From positions 1 through 44,577 of the forward strand of contig CBDUSP010000008.1 of NCBI GenBank assembly GCA_965370365.1: a DNA stretch of 44,577 nt. Direction: 5' to 3'. Positions 8,256-16,291 of this stretch are shown in pieces (position 1 is the stretch's first letter; each line of letters starts with the position of its first letter). A program made the position numbers and the translations under genes. Source of the stretch: DAIDHZ01 sp965370365 (GTDB taxonomy: Bacteria > Chlamydiota > Chlamydiia > Chlamydiales > SM23-39). Below the pieces are notes generated by a model, which saw only the letters and a list, made by a program, of their open reading frames with translations, searched no databases and was not told the origin of the DNA.

Positions 8256-8344
8256 AATCCTCCAAAGGAGATAAAAGCCTTGTGTTAAGACAGGGCGCAG
8301 GTTTTGTTAAGGATATGATAAGGAGTTTGGGGCATTCTATCAAA

Positions 8345-9106
8345 TCAAATTTTGAAAAATAGATCTGAGCCGTTTTTGTAAGAGGCGGCAGCGACCTCTT
8401 CAGTTGAGATGTTTTTAACATCGGCGATCATCTGGGCGGTCTCGATGATATATGCAGGCTCATTTTGTTTTCCTCGCTTGCCTTGAGGCGCAAGAAAGGG
8501 GGAATCCGTTTCAATAAGAAGCTGCTCAAGAGGAACCATTTTTGCAACTTCTCGCAAAAGCTCACTTCTTTTGAAAGTCACAATCCCACTAAGTGATAAA
8601 AACCATCCTCTTTTTAACACTTCTTCTGCTTCTTGCATTGTGCCTGTAAAGCAGTGCAAAACAGCGGGTTTATTTTTTGGATATTCAGAGTCGACAATGG
8701 AAAAGAGATCGCTAAAAGCATCCCGACAATGAAAAATCACCGGAAGATCTAAAGAGGTGGCGAGAGAAAGATAGCGGATAAGGAATTTTTTTTGCAGCAA
8801 GACAGGGGAGTGCTCATAGTGATAATCAAGACCTGTTTCTCCAATTGCAACGAGCTTTTTCATCAAAGCCGCTTTTTCAAAAAGGGGAAAGAAAAGCTCT
8901 CCCTCTTTCTCCACATCATGAGGCGTTGTGGCTCCTGCATTTTTAATGTGGGGATATTTTTCGTTGAGCAAAATGCCCGCCTCAAGGCTCGCCTTGTCGG
9001 TGCAGATATTGAGGATGCGCTCAACCTTTGCCCTTTCTATGATCTCATCGAGCTTCGGCAGCAATTCTTTGGAGGTTAAGTGTGCGTGGGAATCAAAGAG
9101 GTGCAT
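8345..9106 (-). CDS. tatD: TatD family metal-dependent hydrolase (DNase)
   Basis: TatD proteins are TIM-barrel metal hydrolases with 3'-5' exonuclease activity on DNA or RNA. The 253 residues show all metal-ligand blocks in order: DSHAHL at the N-terminus (HxH), IGETGLDYH, FHCRDAF, LHCFTG and IETDSPFLAP. The length is standard. The gene is divergent from tolQ, with only 25 bases between the two start codons, so their promoters must overlap coding sequence. As I recall, tatD also lies beside the Tol cluster in Chlamydia, with a dsbD between them that is missing here. Confidence 0.95.
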   Translation of the reverse strand: MHLFDSHAHLTSKELLPKLDEIIERAKVERILNICTDKASLEAGILLNEKYPHIKNAGATTPHDVEKEGELFFPLFEKAALMKKLVAIGETGLDYHYEHSPVLLQKKFLIRYLSLATSLDLPVIFHCRDAFSDLFSIVDSEYPKNKPAVLHCFTGTMQEAEEVLKRGWFLSLSGIVTFKRSELLREVAKMVPLEQLLIETDSPFLAPQGKRGKQNEPAYIIETAQMIADVKNISTEEVAAASYKNGSDLFFKI

Positions 9107-9131
9107 AAATTATCGGGGGTTGATATATCTT

Positions 9132-9824
9132 ATGTGTATGCTAGCTGTAGGAAATCCATTTATTAGTGCCTATGTTGAGTCCGACTGGTTTGGAAGACTC
9201 ATTTTCTTTGGTCTCTTTTTGTTATCCGGAATTTCCTGGGCTGTTCTTATCCACAAAGGATGGGTATTATTCCAGGTTCGAAGATTTTCTCGCGAATTTA
9301 TTTCTGTATTTTCTGAAAAAGAGCCTTTAGGACTTCAGTTTAAAGTACCGATCGCGCCACATCCTTTGTTTGGTATTTATAAAGCGTTTAAAATAAAGGC
9401 GCTTGCCATTGTCGGGCACAGGAGTTTTTCTCCAGAGGACGTGGATTTTCTAGAAGCAGAGATGTATGTTGCTATCGGCGCAGAGATGAGGAAGCTCGAA
9501 AAAAACCTCTTTATTTTGCCAACGGTTGTTACGCTTGGTCCCTTTTTAGGCTTGCTTGGAACAGTTTGGGGCATTTTGCTTGCTTTTTCAAGAATGCAAG
9601 GAAAGGTTGTAGCTACTGGAAATGAAGGGATGCTTGCAGGGCTATCTTTAGCGCTTGTTACGACAGTTGTGGGTCTTTTAATTGCAATTCCTGCACTTGT
9701 TGGAAATAGCTATTACAGGAATGCTCTTCGCGAGCAAAGACGGGAGATGGAGAGTTTTTCTCACCTTCTTTTGTCGTCTACCAAAACGTACTACAAACAA
9801 GAGAGCCATGCGCCCGTATCTTGA
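9132..9824 (+). CDS. tolQ: TolQ/ExbB family proton channel subunit
   Basis: The 230-residue inner-membrane protein is the MotA/TolQ/ExbB-type subunit that, with TolR, converts the proton gradient into force on TolA. An N-terminal helix (FGRLIFFGLFLLSGISWAVL) is followed by a cytoplasmic stretch. Two C-terminal helices carry the family signatures LGPFLGLLGTVWGIL and AGLSLALVTTVVGLLIAIPA. I chose ATG 9132 (a second ATG is at 9138). The longer upstream open frame overlaps tatD and has no family support. It overlaps tolR by 17 bases and opens a run of seven tightly spaced genes to murI. Confidence 0.92.
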   Translation: MCMLAVGNPFISAYVESDWFGRLIFFGLFLLSGISWAVLIHKGWVLFQVRRFSREFISVFSEKEPLGLQFKVPIAPHPLFGIYKAFKIKALAIVGHRSFSPEDVDFLEAEMYVAIGAEMRKLEKNLFILPTVVTLGPFLGLLGTVWGILLAFSRMQGKVVATGNEGMLAGLSLALVTTVVGLLIAIPALVGNSYYRNALREQRREMESFSHLLLSSTKTYYKQESHAPVS

Positions 9825-10203
9825 AGAAGAACCGGAAGAGCCTCCCATCAATTTGACACCTCTTGTTGATGTCGTTTTTGTTGTTCTCATCACATTTATG
9901 ATCATCGCGCCGATTTTAAATGTCGATCATGTTGAGCTCTCATCGGGAGGAATCATGACAAAATCAGAGGCGCAAAATACACCTCTTTCCATTACTCTTC
10001 GCGCTGATAATTCAATCCGTTTTCAGGGCAATCCCATTTCCTTGCAAAATCTCAAAGGAGTGCTTCAGGCGCAAAAATCGCGTTTCCCTGAGGAGTGTCC
10101 TCAATTGCTTGCCGATAAAAACAGCCACTTTGGGTCCTACCAAGAAATAAAAAATCTCTTGGAAGAGAGTGGGTTTCAACAGATGGATGTTGTCCTTCAG
10201 TGA
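9808..10203 (+). CDS. tolR: TolR/ExbD family protein
   Basis: This 131-residue protein has a short acidic cytoplasmic N-terminus and then NLTPLVDVVFVVLITFMI, the single membrane helix with the conserved proton-carrying Asp of TolR/ExbD (LTPLVDV). A periplasmic domain of about 90 residues follows, ending with the typical QEIKNLLEESGFQ segment. ATG 9808 is chosen because the family begins just before the helix; longer frames run inside tolQ. It overlaps tolQ by 17 bases and the next gene by 4 bases, so all three are probably co-translated. It pairs with the TolQ-like protein in the inner membrane. Confidence 0.92.
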   Translation: MRPYLEEEPEEPPINLTPLVDVVFVVLITFMIIAPILNVDHVELSSGGIMTKSEAQNTPLSITLRADNSIRFQGNPISLQNLKGVLQAQKSRFPEECPQLLADKNSHFGSYQEIKNLLEESGFQQMDVVLQ

Positions 10204-10760
10204 TAAAAAAGATCCTCGTTTATGTCTTCGCTCTTCATTTACTTGGGATCGTTGGCCTTTGTATTGACCACGTTTTTCATAAAGAGTCGCCAAAGAAAAA
10301 AATCATCGTGCGTACATTTAAAAAAGAGCTGCCCCCCCCTCCTCCTAAGGTTGTGGCTAAAGCGCCTTTGCCTAAAAAACAAGTACCAGTTAAACAAAAA
10401 CCCAAACCAAAAAAAGCTCCCGCACCTGTTCCCATCGTAAAAAAACTCGAAAAGCCACAAGTTGTTCCAAAAGAACAGGCGCCTAAAGAACAGGCGGAAA
10501 AAGTTCTCGATGAGTATGGAGAAGCGTTGATTGTGTTTTTTCAAAATAGCTTGGATCTTCCCGAATACGGAGAGGTTAAGCTATCTATTGAAATCGATGC
10601 TGCAGGACATATAACGCTCGTTGATGTTTTGGAGGGGAAAAGCAAAGAGAATGAGGAGTTTTTAAAAAAGCAATTGCCCGAACTTGTCTGCCCATGTTTT
10701 AATGGCGATCAAACTTCGAGGAACACCTTTGCATTTACGATTGTTTTCAAAAATCGCTAG
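10200..10760 (+). CDS. TolA/TonB-like periplasm-spanning protein
   Basis: The start is GTG 10200 overlapping the tolR stop (GTGA). The 186-residue protein has one N-terminal membrane helix (KKILVYVFALHLLGIVGL). A Pro/Lys-rich region of about 70 residues (residues 35-105) follows, with a PPPPP run and repeated KP and KQ pairs. A C-terminal domain of about 75 residues reads as TonB/TolA-like (VKLSIEIDAAGHITLVDVLE). This is the architecture that bridges the inner membrane to TolB-Pal. It is far shorter than E. coli TolA and lacks the long helical domain II. Its position between tolR and tolB is the main argument for its role. Confidence 0.85.
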   Translation: MIKKILVYVFALHLLGIVGLCIDHVFHKESPKKKIIVRTFKKELPPPPPKVVAKAPLPKKQVPVKQKPKPKKAPAPVPIVKKLEKPQVVPKEQAPKEQAEKVLDEYGEALIVFFQNSLDLPEYGEVKLSIEIDAAGHITLVDVLEGKSKENEEFLKKQLPELVCPCFNGDQTSRNTFAFTIVFKNR

Positions 10761-12048
10761 TCTTTTTTTCCCACTTTTTCTTTTTGCAGCAACGCTTGAA
10801 GTCTCTCTTCCAACGCAAAGAGCAAAAGCGCCGATTTATATAACCGATATTCATGCGCCTCCATCTGAATTTGATTTTGGGTTTCTTGAAAAGCTAAGGC
10901 AGATTCTCGTTTTTGATCTAAATACAAGTGGCTCTTCAAAAGTCATTCCAAAAACCGCATCGTTTGAAAAACTCTTAAACTGGCCAGAGGTTCGAAGTGA
11001 CTTTGATTTGGCCCATTGGAAAAAAGAGAAAATCCCTTTTGTTGTTGCGATTCAATTGATCGACAAACGATTGCAACTCACTGTGTTCGACGTCGGAAAG
11101 GGGTCATCAAAAAGATATCCTGGACTTATCTTAACCGGGAGTTTGGATCAGGATCGAAGAGAAGTGCATCGCCTTGCAAGTCTTGTTCAACACGATTTGT
11201 TTGGAACAAGTGGAGTTTCTGCCCTAAAAATCATCTATGCAAAACGCTTTAAATCCGGAAGTGACTGGAAATCAGAGCTTTGGATGTGTGATTCAGATGG
11301 GTTAAATGATCGCCAGGTCATCTCTGATGAGGGGTACTGTGTTTCTCCTGCATTTTTCCCGCATGAAAAGGAGTTTTATTATGTTTCATATCGGGAGGGA
11401 CAATCGAAAATTTATCGCGCCTCGATAGGATCTCACGATTCGGAGATTCTTGTGCAGCTTCGGGGTTCTCAAGTTCTTCCCTCAGTCAATCGAAAGGGGG
11501 ATCAAGTCGCATTTATTACAGATGCAACGGGGAGCCCTGAGCTCTTTATTCAGAATCTTGGGGGACAGGGAAAAGCAGCTGGTAAGCCAAGGCAAATTTT
11601 TTCAGCGCCGAAAGCAACACAAGCCTCGCCCACGTATAGCCCTGATGGGAAGAAAATCGCATTTGTATCGGACAAAGGAGGCTCTCCTCGCATCTACGTT
11701 ACGGAGGTTTCTTTAGGTGGAGCAGAGCCACGGCTTTTGACGCGGGTCAATCGAGAAAATACATCGCCGTCGTGGTCTCCTGATGGGACAAAGATTGCCT
11801 ATAGCGCGAAAGTCGAAGGTGTGCGTCAAATTTGGATCTATGATTTTGCAAGCGATGAAGAAAGATCAATCACCACAGGAAATGAAAATAAGGAAAACCC
11901 TACTTGGGCGCCTGACAGTCTTCACCTTGTTTACAACACAGAAAGTAACGAGAAGTGCGAGCTCTATCGCATTCACGTTTGCCAAACAGAGCCCATTTTG
12001 ATTACGAAAGGACCGCATCAAAAGCGATTTGCTTCGTGGGTGTTTTAG
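10729..12048 (+). CDS. tolB: TolB, periplasmic beta-propeller of the Tol-Pal system
   Basis: I prefer a TTG start at 10729 because GAGGAA lies 5 bases upstream and the resulting N-terminus is a clean signal peptide (MHLRLFSKIASLFFPLFLFA). An ATG at 10702 has no ribosome-binding site. The product is about 439 residues, the usual TolB size. After an N-terminal alpha/beta domain come repeated propeller blades with the signatures PTYSPDGKKIAFVSDKGG, PSWSPDGTKIAYS and PTWAPDSLHLVY. TolB binds Pal at the outer membrane and is released by TolA. The start lies inside the tolA-like gene (32-base overlap), and a 60-base gap separates it from pal. Confidence 0.93.
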   Translation: MHLRLFSKIASLFFPLFLFAATLEVSLPTQRAKAPIYITDIHAPPSEFDFGFLEKLRQILVFDLNTSGSSKVIPKTASFEKLLNWPEVRSDFDLAHWKKEKIPFVVAIQLIDKRLQLTVFDVGKGSSKRYPGLILTGSLDQDRREVHRLASLVQHDLFGTSGVSALKIIYAKRFKSGSDWKSELWMCDSDGLNDRQVISDEGYCVSPAFFPHEKEFYYVSYREGQSKIYRASIGSHDSEILVQLRGSQVLPSVNRKGDQVAFITDATGSPELFIQNLGGQGKAAGKPRQIFSAPKATQASPTYSPDGKKIAFVSDKGGSPRIYVTEVSLGGAEPRLLTRVNRENTSPSWSPDGTKIAYSAKVEGVRQIWIYDFASDEERSITTGNENKENPTWAPDSLHLVYNTESNEKCELYRIHVCQTEPILITKGPHQKRFASWVF

Positions 12049-12108
12049 AAGTTGTTCAAGAATTCGTCGATCGGGTACATTAGTTCTGGTTGATTCTATA
12101 GGTTGTAT

Positions 12109-12786
12109 ATGCATTTCATTCGTCTTTGTTTTTTTGCAAGTATCATCGTTTTTTCGGGTTGTGGACGGTCTATGTCTGAGACTTGGGAAGATATGAAAAC
12201 AGCGAGCAGATACATGGGAAGAGGGGTCGATGCTCTCTGTGGAAAGGACAATTATGAATCGCGGATGCTTGATTCAGATGATGATTTTATAGGCCCTTAC
12301 GACAATGATTTTGTTCCTCTTAAAAAAGAAGACTTGCATGGGCTTGTTGCTGCAGCTGATACTCCTTTGAGTCAACCGAGAGGGATGCCGGGGCAAAAAG
12401 GGATTCCTGCAATTGCAGACTTTTATTCTCCTCCAAGTACGCTAGGGGCTCTTTTTCGCACAGTGCATTTTAATACCGATGAACACACAGTTCGGGATCA
12501 GGAAGAGGTTCAGGCGCTGATTCATATCGCCCGATTTTTGAAGAAAAACCCAAGTGTATATTTAGTTGCTGAAGGTCACGCTGATGAAAGAGCTTCGTCG
12601 AGTTATAACATGGCGCTTGCCATGAGACGATCGAACTTCATTCGCTCGTTTTTAGTAAAAAATGGAGCGGATCAAGATCGCGTTTATACAGTGTCCTATG
12701 GGAAAGAGCGTCCCATTGCAATGGGACATACTTCCGATCAGTGGAAGATCAACCGTCGCTCCGAATTTAAGATCTACCAAAAATGA
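12109..12786 (+). CDS. pal: Peptidoglycan-associated lipoprotein Pal (OmpA-like domain)
   Basis: ATG 12109 gives 225 residues starting with a lipoprotein signal ending VFSGC, so Cys18 would be lipidated. About 100 poorly conserved residues follow. The C-terminal OmpA/Pal domain contains VHFNTDEHTV, the peptidoglycan-binding motif VAEGHADERASSSYNMALAM (where E. coli has GHTDERGTPEYN) and VSYGKERPI. Pal anchors the outer membrane to peptidoglycan and binds TolB, so its presence implies at least some peptidoglycan in this organism. The central extension between lipid anchor and domain is longer than in E. coli Pal. The gene overlaps the next by 4 bases. Confidence 0.93.
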   Translation: MHFIRLCFFASIIVFSGCGRSMSETWEDMKTASRYMGRGVDALCGKDNYESRMLDSDDDFIGPYDNDFVPLKKEDLHGLVAAADTPLSQPRGMPGQKGIPAIADFYSPPSTLGALFRTVHFNTDEHTVRDQEEVQALIHIARFLKKNPSVYLVAEGHADERASSSYNMALAMRRSNFIRSFLVKNGADQDRVYTVSYGKERPIAMGHTSDQWKINRRSEFKIYQK

Positions 12787-13424
12787 GACAACTCGTCCTT
12801 CTTTTCTGCGCTTTAGTGATTGCAGGATGTTCCCCTCTAAAAACATCTCCTCATGATGAAAAACATCAGTGGGAGCTTACGCTCCATGAAGTCCAAACAA
12901 ACGTGGATGACTTAAGACACGACACCAACTGTTTTAATACTGAAATCCAGATTCTCGGTGGTCGGATCAAATGTTTTGAAAATGCTCTTGCGGGATTAAA
13001 GCAGCAGGAGATCGAAAAGCAACAAACGCGTATCGATCAGATTGCTCAGCAATTATTGAGCCTAGAGAGAAAGTGGGCTTCTTTTGAAAAAAAGCAAGAG
13101 ACAAGCAAAGAAGGGATTGAGGGATTGTCGTTGCATGCAAAAGAATCAACGATGGCGCTCACGCAGTTTAAAGACCGCATCACAGAACTTGAATCAGAAA
13201 TTCTCTCTCACAGTCGAAGACTGGAGACGCTGTCAAAGCTAAAAGCAAACATCGATGCCCTTGCAAAAGCTCTGAAGGCCGACGGGAAAGTGTACAAGGT
13301 GCGATCTGGAGATTCTCTTGAGAAAATTGCAAAAACTCACAAAATGGATGTTGCAACGTTAAGAGAAATGAATCAGTTGCAACAAGATCTAATCGTGGTC
13401 GATCAAGAACTAAAAGTCCCATGA
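12783..13424 (+). CDS. LysM-domain lipoprotein with coiled coil (Tol cluster)
   Basis: The 213-residue protein begins with a lipoprotein signal (VIAGC, Cys16). Its middle (about 25-150) is a heptad-like helical region rich in Gln, Glu, Lys and Leu, predicted to be a coiled coil. The C-terminal 45 residues form one LysM domain (YKVRSGDSLEKIAKTHKMDV), which binds N-acetylglucosamine in peptidoglycan. The position after pal corresponds to the CpoB/YbgF slot of proteobacterial Tol clusters and to the LysM protein after pal in Chlamydia. I infer an outer-membrane lipoprotein tethering the envelope at division. It overlaps pal and murI by 4 bases each. Confidence 0.85.
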   Translation: MRQLVLLFCALVIAGCSPLKTSPHDEKHQWELTLHEVQTNVDDLRHDTNCFNTEIQILGGRIKCFENALAGLKQQEIEKQQTRIDQIAQQLLSLERKWASFEKKQETSKEGIEGLSLHAKESTMALTQFKDRITELESEILSHSRRLETLSKLKANIDALAKALKADGKVYKVRSGDSLEKIAKTHKMDVATLREMNQLQQDLIVVDQELKVP

Positions 13425-14200
13425 ACAAAAAGTCTCCAATCGGTTTTTTTGACTCAGGATTGGGGGGGCTTTCTGTTTTCAGATCTCTATCACAGTTGCT
13501 CCCTCAAGAAGATGTTGTTTATCTCGCTGATAATAAAAGAATTCCGTATGGAGAGCGCTCTCCAGAGGAGATCATTCAGTATACTTCCGATGCAATCCAT
13601 TTTTTAGAAAAGCAGGGTGTGAAGCTAATTATCTTAGCGTGTCATACAGCAAGTGCGCATTGGACGCGGCGAAAAACAAGCGTTCCCGTGATGGGAATGA
13701 TCGAATCGAGTGTTGCATCTATTGGGGTGGCTCCGAAGATGGGGGGTCTCGCTGTTTTTGGAACGCCAAGCACGATTGCATCGGGTGTGTATGAATATGA
13801 ACTGCAGTGTAAGTATGGCGATTTGAAGCCCCTGTTTCTTTCTTTTTCCCGACTTGTTCCGATGATTGAGTCTAACTGGCTTCCAAAAGAGGAAATAGAA
13901 AACCTGATCCGAAGGGAAGTCCCTTCTATAGAGAACATCGAGCAGGTCTTGCTTGCATGTAGCCATTATCCGCTGATTCAAGAGAGCTTTCAAAGCGTTC
14001 TTGGAGGGAAGATTCGTTTGGCTGATCCCGCAATACAACTCTCTCTTAACGTGAGAGATTTTTTAGAAAGAGAAAATCTTATCAATTCCTGTGGAGGTTT
14101 TCGGCACCAATTTTTTGTAACAGAGACGCCGGATCTTTTTTCCAAAAAGGTTGAGCATTTTTTGGATACGAAGATAGCTACTGATCTTTGCACGATTTAA
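13421..14200 (+). CDS. murI: Glutamate racemase
   Basis: MurI converts L- to D-glutamate for the peptidoglycan stem peptide. The 259 residues show the Asp/Glu racemase signatures IGFFDSGLGGLSVF (catalytic-type Asp11), LACHTASAH with Cys74 (usually ACNTAS) and LLACSHYPL with Cys180 and His182 (usually GCTHYP). Both catalytic cysteines are therefore present. The ATG overlaps the LysM gene by 4 bases, placing peptidoglycan precursor synthesis in the Tol-Pal operon. Chlamydiaceae have been reported to lack a recognisable murI and to use DapF instead, so its presence sets this lineage apart. An element A copy lies about 30 bases downstream. Confidence 0.93.
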   Translation: MNKKSPIGFFDSGLGGLSVFRSLSQLLPQEDVVYLADNKRIPYGERSPEEIIQYTSDAIHFLEKQGVKLIILACHTASAHWTRRKTSVPVMGMIESSVASIGVAPKMGGLAVFGTPSTIASGVYEYELQCKYGDLKPLFLSFSRLVPMIESNWLPKEEIENLIRREVPSIENIEQVLLACSHYPLIQESFQSVLGGKIRLADPAIQLSLNVRDFLERENLINSCGGFRHQFFVTETPDLFSKKVEHFLDTKIATDLCTI

Positions 14201-14232
14201 ATTGAAAATTTTTATTCAGTTTATATATGCTC

Positions 14233-14399
14233 GAGGAGATACTGAATAACTGCTTTGCCAGGGATTCGCACCAAAAACGCCGAAAAAGCTAATTTGGAGA
14301 TCGGAATAAACTAGGGTTAGTTGTTGCAGATCGAAAATTATCTTTTTCGGTGAATTTTGGTCGAATAGCTGGCGAATGAGTTGTTCAGAGTCTCCTTAA
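14233..14399. repeat. Element A, copy 2
   Basis: The left end AGGAGATACTGAATAACTGC and the right end GAGTTGTTCAGAGTCTCCTT are inverted versions of each other. Inside, CCGAAAAAGCTAATTTGGAG pairs with the AAAATTATCTTTTTCGG stretch on the other side. This core (with GGAGATCGGAAT and GCAGATCGAAAATTA) is shared with the copies at 40334 and 44495, defining a second subfamily. It lies between murI and the response regulator and may carry or disturb the regulator's promoter. Confidence 0.85.
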
Positions 14400-14414
14400 A
14401 TCAAGAGGTAGTTT

Positions 14415-15116
14415 ATGTCACAGAAAAAGCGCATTATCATGGTCGAAGACGAGGAAGATATTGCGGCTCTCATCAAACTACAAGCAGAGATTTTTGGGTA
14501 TAAGTGTCACGTTGAAGTTGATGGGATTAATGGATATCGTGCAGTCGAAAGAGAAAAACCGGATCTTGTGATTCTCGATGTCATGCTTCCTGGCGAAAAC
14601 GGACTGGATGTATGTCGTAAACTCAAAGCAAATCCAGAGACAAAAAACATTCCCGTAATCATCCTGTCTGCAAAAGGAGAAGAGATCGACATCGTTCTTG
14701 GCCTTGAGCTCGGTGCAGACGATTATGTAGCAAAACCTTTTTCTCCAAAGGTGCTTTTTTCTCGTATTAAGGCGGTTCTTCGTAGAGGGAAAGAAGCGGA
14801 AAAAGCGCTTCGCACGGTGGTATTTGGGGACTTTACTTTGGATATCGAGCGCTATCTTTTGCGCATGCAAGACAAGAGTTATCCTCTTACCTTATCGGAG
14901 TTTGGGATTTTAAAGAGGCTTGTTTCCAATCGGGGAAAGGTTCTCACACGCAATCAGCTCTTAACCGATATTAATAATGATGATGCATTCATTGTAGATC
15001 GCAATATTGATGTTCACATTGCATCGCTTCGCAAAAAATTGGGTCCAACATTTGACTGGATTGAAACAGTGCGTGGCGTTGGCTATCGCTTCCGCGAAGA
15101 GTCTCCTGTAAATTAA
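14415..15116 (+). CDS. OmpR/PhoB-family response regulator
   Basis: The 233-residue protein has a receiver domain (residues 5-120) with the acidic pair Glu11/Asp12, phosphoacceptor Asp55 in LVILDVMLPGENG, Ser85 in IILSAKG and Lys107 in YVAKPFSP, so it should be phosphorylatable. The C-terminal winged helix (about 135-228) includes LTLSEFGILKRLVSNRGKV and the end VRGVGYRF. The SD sequence AGAGG lies 6 bases before ATG 14415. No histidine kinase gene is adjacent. The related chlamydial regulator ChxR has a degenerate receiver, so this intact version is worth noting. Three envelope genes follow on the same strand (71 bases to the first), making them plausible targets or operon partners. Confidence 0.93.
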   Translation: MSQKKRIIMVEDEEDIAALIKLQAEIFGYKCHVEVDGINGYRAVEREKPDLVILDVMLPGENGLDVCRKLKANPETKNIPVIILSAKGEEIDIVLGLELGADDYVAKPFSPKVLFSRIKAVLRRGKEAEKALRTVVFGDFTLDIERYLLRMQDKSYPLTLSEFGILKRLVSNRGKVLTRNQLLTDINNDDAFIVDRNIDVHIASLRKKLGPTFDWIETVRGVGYRFREESPVN

Positions 15117-15186
15117 AAAAAAGATTGCAATATTTCTTCCTTCTGTTTTATCAATGGGCATCAGCTTTTAACGGAAAGGTCAAGCG

Positions 15187-16281
15187 ATGTTACGTTTAGA
15201 TAAATTCTTGAGAGGGCTTCCCCTCTTTTCACTAACTGCTTTATTTAGCTCAGACTGTCCATGTCCTCCGGAGCCTTGCTGTCCGATTCAAGAGCGATTT
15301 GAGATGACGCCCGGATACAATGCTCCGGAGCGCATTGCAGTCGATGACTGCTGGGATATCTTTACAACAGCTGAGTTTACATACTGGATCCCGACTCAAG
15401 AAAATATGGAATTGGGATTTGTACACACTCGTTTTCTCCAGCCCTTCGATGGGAACTGGGTGAATTCTGATTTTGAATATAAGCCTGGGTTTAAGGTCGG
15501 GCTTGGAGTGAATTTAGATCGGGATCATTGGGATTTGCGTGCGGGATATACATGGTTTCGGGGCTCTCATGATACGAGAAAAACACTCGAGCTTGGTGGG
15601 TTAAAAGAAATTAATCCAAGATTCATAATTCCGGCTACGGGGGTGCCATCGTTTTATGAAGCAAAACAAACCTGGCGTCTAGAGATGGATATTGCAGATC
15701 TTGCGCTTGCAAGGCACTACTCAGTAGGTACATCTCTTTCTTTTCATCCATTTCTGGGATTACGCACTGCGTGGATTCGTCAGCGCCTAAAAAATGCTTA
15801 TCTTAATGCATCAACAAGTGGGACATCTTACGATAATGTGGCTGTGCGTGAGAAAACGCACTCCTGGGCTTTGGGACCAAGACTTGGGCTTGATTTAGAC
15901 TGGGCTCTTGGTTGTGGGTTTCGACTTTATGGTGTAGGCGCCGGAGATCTCCTCTTTACCCGCTACACAAGTCTCAAGCTAGATCAGGAAGTAACTCGTG
16001 AAAACGGGTCCGTTGATTCCGCAGTTAGCTATGCCTTTCGGCAGAACAATCTCGACTATTTAAGACACCACTTGGATTTAGAGCTGGGATTTGGTTGGAA
16101 CACCTATTTTGCATGTGACAAATGGCATATTGACTTACGCACAGGATACGTCTTTGAAGCGTTTTTTGATCAAAACATGTTTCGAGCCTATGTCAATGAT
16201 GTGCTTTTTTCAAAAAGCATTTGCCCCAATGGGAATTTGTTTGTTCACGGTCTGAATGTTCGAGCAAGGCTTGATTTTTAA
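15187..16281 (+). CDS. MOMP-like outer-membrane beta-barrel protein
   Basis: The 364-residue protein has an N-terminal hydrophobic stretch and then a cysteine-proline cluster (DCPCPPEPCCP, residues about 23-33). A beta-barrel-like region follows with alternating hydrophobic strands (FEYKPGFKVGLGVNL, DLRAGYTWFRG, HSWALGPRLGLDLDW) and the last residues ARLDF end in Phe. The strand pattern is that of the Legionella MOMP/chlamydial MOMP-like porins that are multiplied in Simkania-type genomes. The Cys cluster suggests disulfide cross-linking in the outer membrane, as in chlamydial envelopes. SD-like AAAGG precedes the ATG. The next gene starts 10 bases after its stop, so the two are probably co-transcribed. 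Confidence 0.8.
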   Translation: MLRLDKFLRGLPLFSLTALFSSDCPCPPEPCCPIQERFEMTPGYNAPERIAVDDCWDIFTTAEFTYWIPTQENMELGFVHTRFLQPFDGNWVNSDFEYKPGFKVGLGVNLDRDHWDLRAGYTWFRGSHDTRKTLELGGLKEINPRFIIPATGVPSFYEAKQTWRLEMDIADLALARHYSVGTSLSFHPFLGLRTAWIRQRLKNAYLNASTSGTSYDNVAVREKTHSWALGPRLGLDLDWALGCGFRLYGVGAGDLLFTRYTSLKLDQEVTRENGSVDSAVSYAFRQNNLDYLRHHLDLELGFGWNTYFACDKWHIDLRTGYVFEAFFDQNMFRAYVNDVLFSKSICPNGNLFVHGLNVRARLDF

Positions 16282-16291
16282 GTAGAATTTT

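Noticed and set aside
7920..8421. Alternative frame 8119-8421 (-) of 100 residues near the tatD end
   Set aside because: It overlaps the tail of tatD and the start of the unknown gene in another frame, has no ribosome-binding site and reads with low-complexity composition.
8928..9131. N-terminal extension of tolQ into tatD
   Set aside because: TolQ/ExbB proteins start just before their first helix; the extension is antisense to conserved tatD sequence and adds a non-homologous tail.
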